A DNA stretch of 64,000 bases from Chitinophagaceae bacterium. GTDB lineage: Bacteria > Bacteroidota > Bacteroidia > Chitinophagales > Chitinophagaceae. Numbering within the stretch: position 1 is the stretch's first letter; every line of letters starts with the position of its first letter. The stretch is from positions 1 through 64,000 of the forward strand of contig CANGEW010000003.1 of the NCBI GenBank assembly GCA_947452965.1. Direction: 5' to 3'. Positions 9,801 through 19,000 of the stretch are shown here, in pieces. The translations under genes were made by a program, and so were the position numbers. The notes beneath the pieces are model-generated. The model saw only the letters and a program-made list of their open reading frames with translations, was not told where the DNA came from and searched no databases.

Positions 9801-12800
9801 GGATCTGATTCACATGTGCCATTTTTTACAGTTACATTATAAGTATTTGCCGAAACATTTGTGAACAAAGTATCTGCTTGGAAGTCTGTGCCATTAATAC
9901 TATAAAATAATCCAGTTCTAATAGGAGCCGTAATTGCAATAGATCCAGTTGATACAGAGCAGGTAGGTTGTATTGCATGAGTGCTAGGGGCGGCTGTTTT
10001 GATACAGTTTACAGTAATAATCACCATTGCCGTGTCGCAATCTCCATCTATATCACAAACTGAATAATAGAAAGTGTCTTTGCCATTGTAATTGGCATCT
10101 GGCGTGTACGTATAGTCACAACCGTTAAATACCAATGTTCCGTGAGAAGTGGTTGAGACTAGATTCCAGTTATTTCCTCCGTCGCCACTTGCTGTATCAT
10201 TGTCGCAAACTTTTTCATTTAACACGCCGTCTTCATCAACAGAAGCTGTATCGTTTTCTGCAATAGGGAAATCGTCCACAGAATTAATGGTAATGACTAC
10301 CATAGCTGTATCACAATCTCCATCTATATCGCATAATGAATAGTAGAAGGTATCTTGGCCATTATAATTAGAATCAGGCGTGTATGTATAATCACATCCG
10401 TTAAAAACTAATGTTCCATGAGAAGAAGTTGAAACTAGGTTCCAATTATTTCCTCCGTCGCCACTTGCTGTATCGTTGTCGCAAACTTTTCCATTTAATA
10501 CGCCGTCTTCGTCAATAGAAGCGGTGTCATCATTTGCAATTGGTAAACTATTTTGCAATTCAATAATAACAGTATCGCTGTTTAAACTTGCTTTACCTGC
10601 ATTATCAACATTCTTAAATGGAATTTTGATTTTGATTTTTCCTCCATCGTTAGGATCTACTAGAATTTGTTGAGTAGGATTTCCATTTGCGTTTGTTGGA
10701 ATGGTAATGCTTCCTGGCCAATTTGAGCAGGTTGTTGCTGGAGGACAATTTCCGCCATTGGTGTAAGTAGTACCGTTGATAGTAATAGAATTTACATTAC
10801 TAGGGAAATCTGTAATAATAATTGAGTCGATAATTCCATTAGATGGATCTGTTCCATTGAAAGAGGTTGGTGGTACTGTGATGTTTCCAAAACCACCTTT
10901 ATTTTTTTCATTTTTAATGGTGTCTGCTGCAATTGCGGTAGGCAATTCCTCAACACCCCAATCTATATTATTGATGAAAAGATTTCCTGTGGTGAAATTT
11001 GTTCTAATAATCGGACTTGTATTTTTCCAGTGAATATCTGAAATTTCAGCGTTTGGCTCACTACTTCCAACTGTTGTAACAGAAGAAGTTAGGATTAATT
11101 TTAAATCAGATCTATTAGCTGGGATGCCCGCTAATGTGTATGTGCCATCGGGATTAACCGTTGAGTAGTCAATCACATTCCCAGTGCTATCAACACAATA
11201 AACGTACAATGAATTTTGAATATTAGTTCCATTTTCTGGTGTTGAGTAAATAGTATTAAATGTGTTATTAGCACTACCATTCACATCATTCCAAACAGTA
11301 CCAGAAATTTTAATAATCGGGCTAGGTTGTATCATTATGCTAGCCAATCCAATGTCATACTTACGAACATGGGCTGGACAGTTTGCATCTGTTGGTGCAG
11401 GCATTGAGTCATAAAGTACATATTCAAAAGAATCAACACCAATGAAATTAAAGTTGGGTTCATATAATACTTCTCCATTGAAAATACTTACGCTGCCATG
11501 TTTTGGTTGTAATAAACCATTTCCGCTAGGATAAGATATCAATTGAATATTTAGGAAGTTGCCGTCTGCATCTGTATCGTTAGATAAAACATCAACATAT
11601 AAATCTTGATTGATAGGTCCAACATTTGTAACTGTTGTAGTGTCGTACAGGTCATCTATTGCAACAGGAGCAGCATTGGCGGGTGTTCCATTCACTCCAA
11701 TTACAATTTTTGCATTTGAGCTCACTAAGCCTCCAAGGTCAGTAACATTATATACAATAGTATCATTTGCTATGCCAGGAATTCCGGGGAAACCTGGAGT
11801 AGGGTTGTAGGTATAAGTTCCATCTGAATTTTGAGTAATGCTACCGTGAGAAGGCCCCGCAATAAAATTCACAGTAAGGGTTTCGTTTTCAGGATCTGAA
11901 ATATCACCGGTTAAAGAAAAATTCTTTTCTTCACAAGCATAGGTATCCAGATTTTTGTTATTCGCTAGAGGAGTTTGATTGGTTACTGTTATTAAAACAT
12001 AAGCAGTGTCACAAAGTCCAACAGGATTACATCCGCTAGCTAATGTTTGACAACGTTCGTAAACCATGGTGTCTTTTCCATAGAATCCTTGTGAAGGAGT
12101 ATAAATAATATTGTTGCCACTAACAATATAGCTACCGTGACTAGGCTCACTTACAATGGTAGGGGCTGTTAGGCTAAGTCCTTGAGGGTCTGTATCATTA
12201 TTACAAACTTGTATTGTTTGTTGAGAGCCACTTTGTCCGCTGCTATAGTCTGTCACTAAGTTAGGGGCTGCGGCTTCAATTCTAATGAAAACATAGGCTT
12301 GATCTGTTAATGTTCCATCGGAGATTGTATAAATCAGGGTATCTGTTCTTGGTAGAGAACGATTGCCATTAGGAGTGTATCTGATTTTATTATTAATAAT
12401 TGAAACACTGCCAGTAGAAGTAGAGTTACAAGATGCAGCTGTAATGCTTATAGAATTAACATCCGGATCAGCATCGTTTACTAATGAGTTAATATCTATA
12501 GTTTTTCCTACAACGGAAGAGCTGTCATCTGGGTTAGCAAATGGGGCTCTATTAGGAATGTTACTACAAATGCCAGGTACTGAATATGTAATTACTAATT
12601 TAGGAGTTTGATTGGACGTTCCTTCTGAGGAAGTGATATAATATTTCTTATCAGTCTCGTTTGATGGGTTGGGTTGTTTTACAATCATTCCATAATTAGA
12701 ATAAGTACCACTCACCCAACTTTGAACTAATGATTTAACATTGAAGTCTTTGTAGCCATTAGCATAGGTGGTAGCAACAGAAGCGATTGGCGTACTTGAG

Positions 12801-15739
12801 AAGGTTCCTCCTGATGTTGTCCAGCTGTTAGAGCCATCTCTTTTATCCCAAGTTACACCTGATTCTGTCCAACTTTGCGTTAGTCTATACACAGCTAAAT
12901 TCAAATTGTAGTTATCACCACCTTCTTTGTAAATAGAGAAAATAGCACTTTGTATTACTGCATTGGATGGGATTGTGTTGATAGTATTAAATTGAAAAAG
13001 ATCACGTCTTTCTGAGGATGTTTTTTTTCCTAGTTCTAGTTTTGCATCGCTACCTTTATTTTCTGATGTTCTATCTTTTTTTATGTAGCTATCAATCATA
13101 TTACTCGTACTGCCTTGAATGGTTAGAGTCGTATTGCTTACTGAATTTAAAGATTTGTATTGACCGTTTCCGCATCCGTCATCTGTGATAGTGAAGTAAA
13201 CTTTTCCAGAAGAGCAGTATCCTAAATCATTGCAAATTTGGTAAGTTATCGAATCGCTACCATCGCTTCCTGATGGGTAATTTCCTGTACTTACATAAGT
13301 AATCGTATTGTCTGTGTTCACACTTACTAATCCATGCTTTGGATTGGCAATAACTTTTAGATGAAGAGGAAGATCTCCAGGATTGTCATCGTTGGCAATT
13401 ACATCAATATCAGTTGAAATATCTTCGCTACAAGTAACTTCATCTTCGTTGGCATTTACAACAGCAGCCACACAGCCCCAGTTTTCTACTCTCACTGCGT
13501 CTATCCATAACTGAGAAGAACCAGATGTGCGTTGAATTTTTAAATATTGCATACCAGATGCTGGGATCTTAAAATGTGCATCATCAATAAGATCGTTTGA
13601 GCTAGTAGAGAAGGAGCCCAAAGATGTATAGCTACTTCCGTTAGTACTATAAGAGAAGTTAGCAGTTACTGAGCTGCCATCATTTTGACTTGCTAAGTAT
13701 ACAACTACACTATCGAAGTTGCTTGAACTTTGAATTGATCCGAAGTTTAATGTCAATACATCACTATTGTTATCCAGAATTGCATAGGTAGTATTATCAG
13801 TTGGATCATAATCTTGTTCTGACAATGCATTGTTTCCTGTGCTAACGCTGGTGTTAGTTTGAGAAGTAGGGTAAGCTGAGCTTGCTACATCGAATACGCT
13901 CCCAGGAAAGCAGCCATGAATATCTGCAGTTCCAACTCCAACACTAATGGTTGAACTTGAGCAGGCTGCATGATTATCACAAACTGTATATGTTGCAGTT
14001 GCGGTTCCAAAGAAATTTGGATCAGGAGTAAATGTTACGGTAGTTCCGTTGGTAGTCCACGTTCCATTGTTTCCAGAAACACTTGTTACAGTAATGGGGT
14101 CATTATCTGGGTCGCTATCATTAGAAAGTACTTCAATGGTTTTGCTAACTCCTTCAGTGTAGCAATCTGCTGGAATACTTTCGTTGTCAGGATTTGCAAC
14201 AGGAGCTCTGTTACCTGGCTTAATGGTAACTGGAACGCTTTCAAAAGTTTGGCGCCCACAAGCATCTGTCATTTTTAAAGTAATTACAACATTAACAGGG
14301 TTAGTTACACTCTGAGGAATGAAAGTCGTTGCAAAAGAAGAAGTAGTACTGTTAGGTACAAAACTTCCAAAAGTTGCACCATTGTCCGTTCTTACACAAG
14401 TCCATGTAAATGTAATATTAGAAACTCCGCTTTGCAAAGCATAATTAGCTCTGATGTTATAGTTTTGAGTGGAAGATAAATTTCTGTCTGCAGGGATGCC
14501 GCTTATAGAATCAATTTTAATAGAGGCTTTATCGCCTGTAGACAAGAAGCTCCAGTTAAAAAACGCACGTTGTGCAGCTACATCACCAGCAGTTCCTTTA
14601 TTAATGCTATGTCCAGCTTCCATCATTACGTATCCACGATTATTATCACCGAAACCTTTTCCGTAAGCCATAATAACCGCCGGTCCAGCAGAATTGGTTG
14701 GAACGTTGGCTTGACTAGGATCATAAGTTATGATTTTAGTTGAGGGTCTCCAACCTTGTCCTAATACAGGAAGATATACTTGTTCAGATCCGTTAAGGTG
14801 AGCAGCATCGGTTATTCCAATAAATTGAGCAACAGGATCAGCTGCGGTTGCTAAAGTTCCACTAGTAACGGTGCCGGTTAGGGTATTGTATGGGATTGTT
14901 GCATTAGAGTGGCTGCCCCATAAAATCAAAGAGTTCTGAGCATAACTAGTAGATCCTGAAGAAGGTAAAATAATTCCAGTTCCTGAGGATGTTGCTTTTG
15001 TAGTTAAGAAATTAGTTTGTTGAGAAGTGTTGGCTGGGTTGTACATATTTTCTAAGGCACTTCCTGCGTGGCATCCTAACCAAATAGCACCTTTGTATTG
15101 TAAATTCCAATTCAATAAATTGCCATGAGTAGCCCAAGTAGGGTCGGCATGTGGCATTACAAAAATATCACTACAAGCTCCCAATTGTGCTGGAGCTAAA
15201 TAGTTGTATGCTGTTGAAGGAATACCTGCGTTAGAGAAGAAGCCAATAGCAATGGCACCGTTTTGAGCGTCCAATGTCCATGTAGGTACAGAAGAATATT
15301 TTAACGTAGTGTTTAAAGTTAAAGATGAGTTGGTGTAATTTCCTAACACACCTTGAGTATTCCAATAGGCGATTCTAGTTGCAACTGAACTGGAAATATA
15401 TTTTTTGTCAATGACAAACGTACCGCCTTTGTATGACACACCATTGTAAGTGAAGTCAACTCCATCTTTTGATTTGCTTGGATTGATGACTACAAAAATG
15501 GGTACATTGTAATTCTTTAATAAATCATACACCATACCAAAAGGTTTGAGCTCATGAGAAATATCTGTTGCTACAACATTGGTATGATTTCCCATGTTTA
15601 CAATGTAAGAGCCAGCAACAAAAGTCTCTGTAGTTTGTGCTTTGGTTACGATTACTGATAAAAAAGAGATCATTGCAACCGTAATTGTTTTTAGCATTGC
15701 AAGTCTAATTTTTTTTGCAGTGTTCATTTTTTGTTCCAT
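6848..15739 (-). CDS. Giant secreted multidomain adhesin-like protein with T9SS type A sorting domain (2963 aa)
   Basis: The signal peptide (MNTAKKIRLAMLKTITVAMI to TKAQ) is followed by about 400 residues I cannot assign, with GAIWLGCHAGSALENMY and VIMAYGKGFG blocks. Then come tandem Ig/cadherin-type repeats with 'NDSDPDNDPITV' and 'FTPDPNFFGTATATYTVCD' signatures (from about residue 510), a discoidin-like segment (610-760), a DNRLRE-type module (868-1051, RRDLFQF and NYGMIVKQ) and more cadherin-like units. Two almost identical 92-aa units follow (1733-1907), then ten units of about 80 aa (1915-2700), each with a QPTC..TG.I.I......YSING core resembling SprB-type repeats. The C-terminus (about 2883-2963, VTPNPTTTTFAINILSG to GTYFMEIIQGEHKVIKKVEKL) is a type A sorting domain, so export by T9SS and surface attachment are expected. 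Adhesion is inference. An alternative start is ATG 15727. Confidence 0.85.
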   Translation of the reverse strand: MEQKMNTAKKIRLAMLKTITVAMISFLSVIVTKAQTTETFVAGSYIVNMGNHTNVVATDISHELKPFGMVYDLLKNYNVPIFVVINPSKSKDGVDFTYNGVSYKGGTFVIDKKYISSSVATRIAYWNTQGVLGNYTNSSLTLNTTLKYSSVPTWTLDAQNGAIAIGFFSNAGIPSTAYNYLAPAQLGACSDIFVMPHADPTWATHGNLLNWNLQYKGAIWLGCHAGSALENMYNPANTSQQTNFLTTKATSSGTGIILPSSGSTSYAQNSLILWGSHSNATIPYNTLTGTVTSGTLATAADPVAQFIGITDAAHLNGSEQVYLPVLGQGWRPSTKIITYDPSQANVPTNSAGPAVIMAYGKGFGDNNRGYVMMEAGHSINKGTAGDVAAQRAFFNWSFLSTGDKASIKIDSISGIPADRNLSSTQNYNIRANYALQSGVSNITFTWTCVRTDNGATFGSFVPNSTTSSFATTFIPQSVTNPVNVVITLKMTDACGRQTFESVPVTIKPGNRAPVANPDNESIPADCYTEGVSKTIEVLSNDSDPDNDPITVTSVSGNNGTWTTNGTTVTFTPDPNFFGTATATYTVCDNHAACSSSTISVGVGTADIHGCFPGSVFDVASSAYPTSQTNTSVSTGNNALSEQDYDPTDNTTYAILDNNSDVLTLNFGSIQSSSNFDSVVVYLASQNDGSSVTANFSYSTNGSSYTSLGSFSTSSNDLIDDAHFKIPASGMQYLKIQRTSGSSQLWIDAVRVENWGCVAAVVNANEDEVTCSEDISTDIDVIANDDNPGDLPLHLKVIANPKHGLVSVNTDNTITYVSTGNYPSGSDGSDSITYQICNDLGYCSSGKVYFTITDDGCGNGQYKSLNSVSNTTLTIQGSTSNMIDSYIKKDRTSENKGSDAKLELGKKTSSERRDLFQFNTINTIPSNAVIQSAIFSIYKEGGDNYNLNLAVYRLTQSWTESGVTWDKRDGSNSWTTSGGTFSSTPIASVATTYANGYKDFNVKSLVQSWVSGTYSNYGMIVKQPNPSNETDKKYYITSSEGTSNQTPKLVITYSVPGICSNIPNRAPFANPDDSSSVVGKTIDINSLVNDADPDVNSISITAASCNSTSTGSVSIINNKIRYTPNGNRSLPRTDTLIYTISDGTLTDQAYVFIRIEAAAPNLVTDYSSGQSGSQQTIQVCNNDTDPQGLSLTAPTIVSEPSHGSYIVSGNNIIYTPSQGFYGKDTMVYERCQTLASGCNPVGLCDTAYVLITVTNQTPLANNKNLDTYACEEKNFSLTGDISDPENETLTVNFIAGPSHGSITQNSDGTYTYNPTPGFPGIPGIANDTIVYNVTDLGGLVSSNAKIVIGVNGTPANAAPVAIDDLYDTTTVTNVGPINQDLYVDVLSNDTDADGNFLNIQLISYPSGNGLLQPKHGSVSIFNGEVLYEPNFNFIGVDSFEYVLYDSMPAPTDANCPAHVRKYDIGLASIMIQPSPIIKISGTVWNDVNGSANNTFNTIYSTPENGTNIQNSLYVYCVDSTGNVIDYSTVNPDGTYTLAGIPANRSDLKLILTSSVTTVGSSEPNAEISDIHWKNTSPIIRTNFTTGNLFINNIDWGVEELPTAIAADTIKNEKNKGGFGNITVPPTSFNGTDPSNGIIDSIIITDFPSNVNSITINGTTYTNGGNCPPATTCSNWPGSITIPTNANGNPTQQILVDPNDGGKIKIKIPFKNVDNAGKASLNSDTVIIELQNSLPIANDDTASIDEDGVLNGKVCDNDTASGDGGNNWNLVSTSSHGTLVFNGCDYTYTPDSNYNGQDTFYYSLCDIDGDCDTAMVVITINSVDDFPIAENDTASVDEDGVLNEKVCDNDTASGDGGNNWNLVSTTSHGTLVFNGCDYTYTPDANYNGKDTFYYSVCDIDGDCDTAMVIITVNCIKTAAPSTHAIQPTCSVSTGSIAITAPIRTGLFYSINGTDFQADTLFTNVSANTYNVTVKNGTCESDPTSVTINAQPTTSEAPTVSTIQPTCAVNTGSITITSPVAAGLTYSINGLDYQADTAFKNVSSGSYSVTVKNGSCISNATTAVINVAPAKPNAPTVSVTQPTCLVTTGTIKISSPKGAGYSYSINGINYQADTTFNNVASGTYNVTVKNNDGCISNATAATINVAPTKPNAPTISITQPTCSVTTGTITITAPTGSGYTYSINGSTYQTSTTFSGVASGTYNVTVRTGTGCNVCTSNATSAVVNAIPAKPNAPTVSITQPTCAVSTGSITITAPTGSSYTYSINGSTYQSGTTFNSVASGTYNVTVRTGTGCNVCTSNATSAVINAAPTKPATPTLTVTQPTCSIATGSIKITAPTGTGITYNINGGTYQSTATFSGLASGTYSVTVKNASGCISNAASATISAAPTTPAAPSINITQPTCAVATGTITISAPTGTGLTYSINGSTYQSSTIFSGVIAGTYNVTVKNSSGCVACTSTATVATINAAPTKPNAPTVSITQPTCSVPTGSITITAPTGTGLTYSINGSTYQSSTTFTGVSAGTYSVTAKNTSDCISTVTTATISTAPSTPVAPTVSVTQPTCAVATGTITISAPTGTGLTYSINGSAYQSSTIFSGVIPGTYNVTVKNSSGCVACTSTATVANISAAPTKPNAPTVNITQPTCSLSTGTITISAPTGTGFTYSINGSTYQSGSTFTGVSAGTYSVTAKNATGCISSATTAVIIIATCPLTGIYHTTTACSDFNAGLGQKVSSLCYTASCGKVTNVTPGQFFYYTTITAPSASFSVDIVQSKSISTFGLFSIQQTDQATLWNGSCTKVATGVTVSTGQGRVSITNATIGAKYVLSVKYDSKSVIGSSYTGSTAPNCLYSFESRINNVLVANSQASITMTTSCSGSLIARGTAAITPTDNNWDVMVTPNPTTTTFAINILSGVNAPISIRVMNAFGKIEERATFYNKSNILIGSKLQRGTYFMEIIQGEHKVIKKVEKL
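7630..9995 (-). repeat. Ten tandem units of about 240-250 bp encoding QPTC/YSING repeats
   Basis: The ten units share QPTC, TG(S/T)I.I, YSING, (T/I)F..V..GTY.VT and C.S..T blocks. Units carrying CVACTST and CNVCTSN inserts alternate with plain ones. Two segments starting near 7917 and 8394 match almost base for base, a spacing of 477 bp (159 aa, two units), which shows a recent two-unit duplication. Confidence 0.85.
10018..10541 (-). repeat. Two near-identical 276-bp (92-aa) cadherin-like units
   Basis: The 16-mer AATCTCCATCTATATC recurs at 10039 and 10315, 276 bp apart. The encoded units (DEDGVLN, KVCDNDTASGDGGNNWNLVS, SHGTLVFNGCDYTYTPD, CDIDGDCDTAMV) differ at only a few residues. Aspartates in DEDG and DIDGDCD suggest calcium binding (inference). 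Confidence 0.85.
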
Positions 15740-16057
15740 TTGTACCGAGTGTTTTTAATAATTAATTTGTATTGTAATACAATACATGGTGATGAATGTG
15801 TAAGATCAAATTTTCTTGATTTCGCTTTGGTGCATTGTATTAACCTTTGCATAGGTAAATTGCATTATGTCAATACAAGACAAGCAATTAAAATCCATTG
15901 CAAGATTCTAATAAATACAAAAGTTTGAGGTGTAAGCGGTAGCTTTAAAAGGGGGTGGATAGGTTGAAACTTCTGCAAGATAAACAATAAATAGATATTT
16001 ATGCAGAAATCGTATGTTATATTATTTATTTCGTATTTCTATGTTACCTGGCGTTAT
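15740..16057. other. Intergenic stretch between two giant genes
   Basis: The 318 bp hold no supported gene. They must contain the promoter of the 2963-aa gene and the 3' end of the 1290-aa gene. A 7-bp inverted repeat, TTCTGCA (15971-15977) and TGCAGAA (16002-16008), encloses a second small stem (ATAAATA/TATTTAT). It lacks a following T run, so I do not call it a terminator. No exact TAnnTTTG box was found upstream of 15739. Confidence 0.5.
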
Positions 16058-19000
16058 TTAATTAAACAAGATGACTGTTCCTTTTCTTTCTACACTAACT
16101 CCTTTGTTATCAACACCTTTTACTATCCAAATGTAGGTCCCAATGGGTTGAATTTTACCATTATAAGTACCATCCCATCCTTTCATCCAATCATTAGTTT
16201 GGAAGAGAAGTTGACCGTTTCGATTGTATATTTTAAACCATTCTGTGTAGGCAATACCTGCCGGGACTACTTTGAATACGTCATTTAATCCATCTCCGTT
16301 TGGTGAAAATGCATTAGGGGTATTGTATTCGGGCCCAGGGAATACTCTAATAAAAACGCTATCTTTTTCTTTACATCCTATGCTATTGGAAACTGATACA
16401 ATAAAAAGTTGGTCTTGGTTTAAGATTACGATTGGGTTGCTTTTAATAGAATCTCTGGCGTACTTTAAAGGGAAAGTAGGATTCCATAAATAATAGACAC
16501 CACCACTGGCTTTTAGTTGATGTTCTTCGCCATTAATTGCAATCGTATCATTTCCCGCGAATGCTTTTACTTTTGGCAATATTTTTAAAATGATTAGGGC
16601 GGTATCGGTGCAAGAATTTTTTGATACAATTAATTGATAAGTTCCACCCGTTTTTACATTGTAAGGTGTGGGTATGATTGTATTATTAAACGACCAAATA
16701 GGGGCATTTGTGGAAGTGGTATCAATTTGTGTGGTAAGATTAATAGAGTCTCCATAGCACAATGATTTAAATCTATCTACTCCTAAATTCGGCTTGGGAA
16801 GAATGGTAACAATTGCCGGAACTCTGCTGCTTATGCAATCAGTGTTTTTGTTTCTGGTTTCTGCGTAAAAAGTAGTGGAGGTATTTACAACAGGTGTTGT
16901 GAAATTAAATACACTCGTGCCATTGGGTAGGATGTTACCACCAACAGGTTGGTTGTACCAGTCAGTTGTTTCATGAATACTATTTACACTTGCTGTTATG
17001 TTGACTGAAGAGGGACCACAAATGTTATAAACATTGTTTATGGTGCAAATACTTGGAGTTGCAGTGTCTACAAAAATTTTAATAGCGTTCGAATCAATAC
17101 AACCGTTTTGATTGATTCCCTTCACAGAATAAGTTTGAGATTGAATGGATTGAATTATAACTGATGGGGTATTTCCAAGTGATTGGTTCCATATATAGTT
17201 CGTTGCTCCAGATGCTGTAAGGCTGATTGAATTTCTGCTGCAAGTAATCGTATCGTTCCCGGTATTATTTGCTATACGAATAATAGGCTTTGTTGTATCC
17301 ACAAAAATGTTAATAAATGCTGAATCTATGCAACCTATATCATTGGTACCAATGACCGTATATTTTTCCGCTTGTAAAGTATTAATTGTAACAGATGCGT
17401 TATTGCCTAGAGCATGGCTCCATAAATATGTGATCGCACCAGCAGCAGTTAGGCTTATCGATGTAACATTGCAAGTTAGTGTATCATGCTGTGTATTATT
17501 ATTAATGCTCACAATTGGTTTTATTGTGTCAACCATTATGTTGATGGAGTTTGTATCATTGCAACCATTAGGGTTAGTTCCTACAACTGTGTAAGTTCTT
17601 GTAAGAAGATTATTGATAGTAACAGAAGCATTGTTCCCTAGAGAATAATTCCATAGGTATGAACTTGCACCGGTTGAAGTTACACTTATGGATGTCCTGT
17701 TGCATGTAAGTGTATCATTGCCAGTATTATTTATAATTGAAACTATCGGCTTTATTGTATCAACTTGTATTTTGATTAATTGCGTATCACTGCAACCGTT
17801 ATTGCCAGTACCCAACACTTTATATGTGGTTGCTTGCATAGAGGCTATGTTGACAGTGGCTGAAGTACCTAATGCGTGATCCCATATATAAGAACTTGCG
17901 CCTGTTGCCGTTACGTTTATGGAAGTTCTGCTACAAGTAATTGTATCATTTCCAGTATTATTAATAATAGCTAGTATCGGTTTAGTTGTATCCACTTCGA
18001 TTCTAATGGAATCGATGTTAGTACACCCATTAAGGTTAGTGCCCGTAAGAATATAGGTTTTAGTTTGTAAGGTAGTAATGTTAACATTAGGACTTGTTCC
18101 GAGTGATTGATTCCAAGAGTAAATGTTAGCACCTGAGGCAGTCAAACTGATGGAAGTTCTGCTACAAGTAAGTGTATCATTCCCATTATTGTTCAGGATA
18201 TTAAGTATAGGCTTTACTGTATCTACTTTGATCTTTATAGAATCCGAATTAGTACACCCATTAAGGTTAGTACCCGTAACGATATAGGTTCTAGCTTGCA
18301 TTGAACTAATGTTAACAGTTGGATTAGTTCCAAGTGATTGATTCCATGAGTAAGTATCAGCGCCTGAAGCAGTCAGACTGATTGAGGTTCTGCTACAAGT
18401 CAGTGTATCGTTTCCGGTTGTATTTGAGATGCTGATTTGGGGTGTGGGGTTTATTGTGATATTGAATGGAACTCTAGTGCTTTTTCCACAAGATGAAGAT
18501 GAATCAGAGACATAAAAAGTAATGTTTCTTACAGAATCTGTGGTATAACTTGGTTCTGTAGTGCTACCTATTCCACCTGTTGAATTAGTATACCATATTA
18601 ATGTATTGGCCGTGTTATGAGTTACATAAGAAGTCAGTTGTACTGCAGGACTATTTTTGCATATTGAAAGTGGCGTAACCGTTGGTGGGGGTGTTGCATT
18701 ATTAACATTGATAAAAAAGCTATCCTTAATTGGACAATTTGCAATTGGATTGCTAGAAGACACTACATAATAACAAGAGGCAGTAGGGTGTACAACAATA
18801 TCTTGCCCAGTTGCTGTAAATCCTGATGGCCCTGTCCAAGAGTAGCTTCCATTCCCGCCTGATGCATGAAGCCTCACACTATCTCCATTGCAAATACTGG
18901 ATGCTGAACTTGAGTTGCCTGCAAAGCCAGTAATACCCAAAACGTTTACCCCCGAAATTGGAAAAATAGTATAATCACAAACATCACCGGAAGCTCCATC

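Noticed and set aside
15971-16008. Terminator for the 1290-aa gene
   Set aside because: Inverted repeat arms are only 7 bp, the loop is long and no T run follows on the minus strand.
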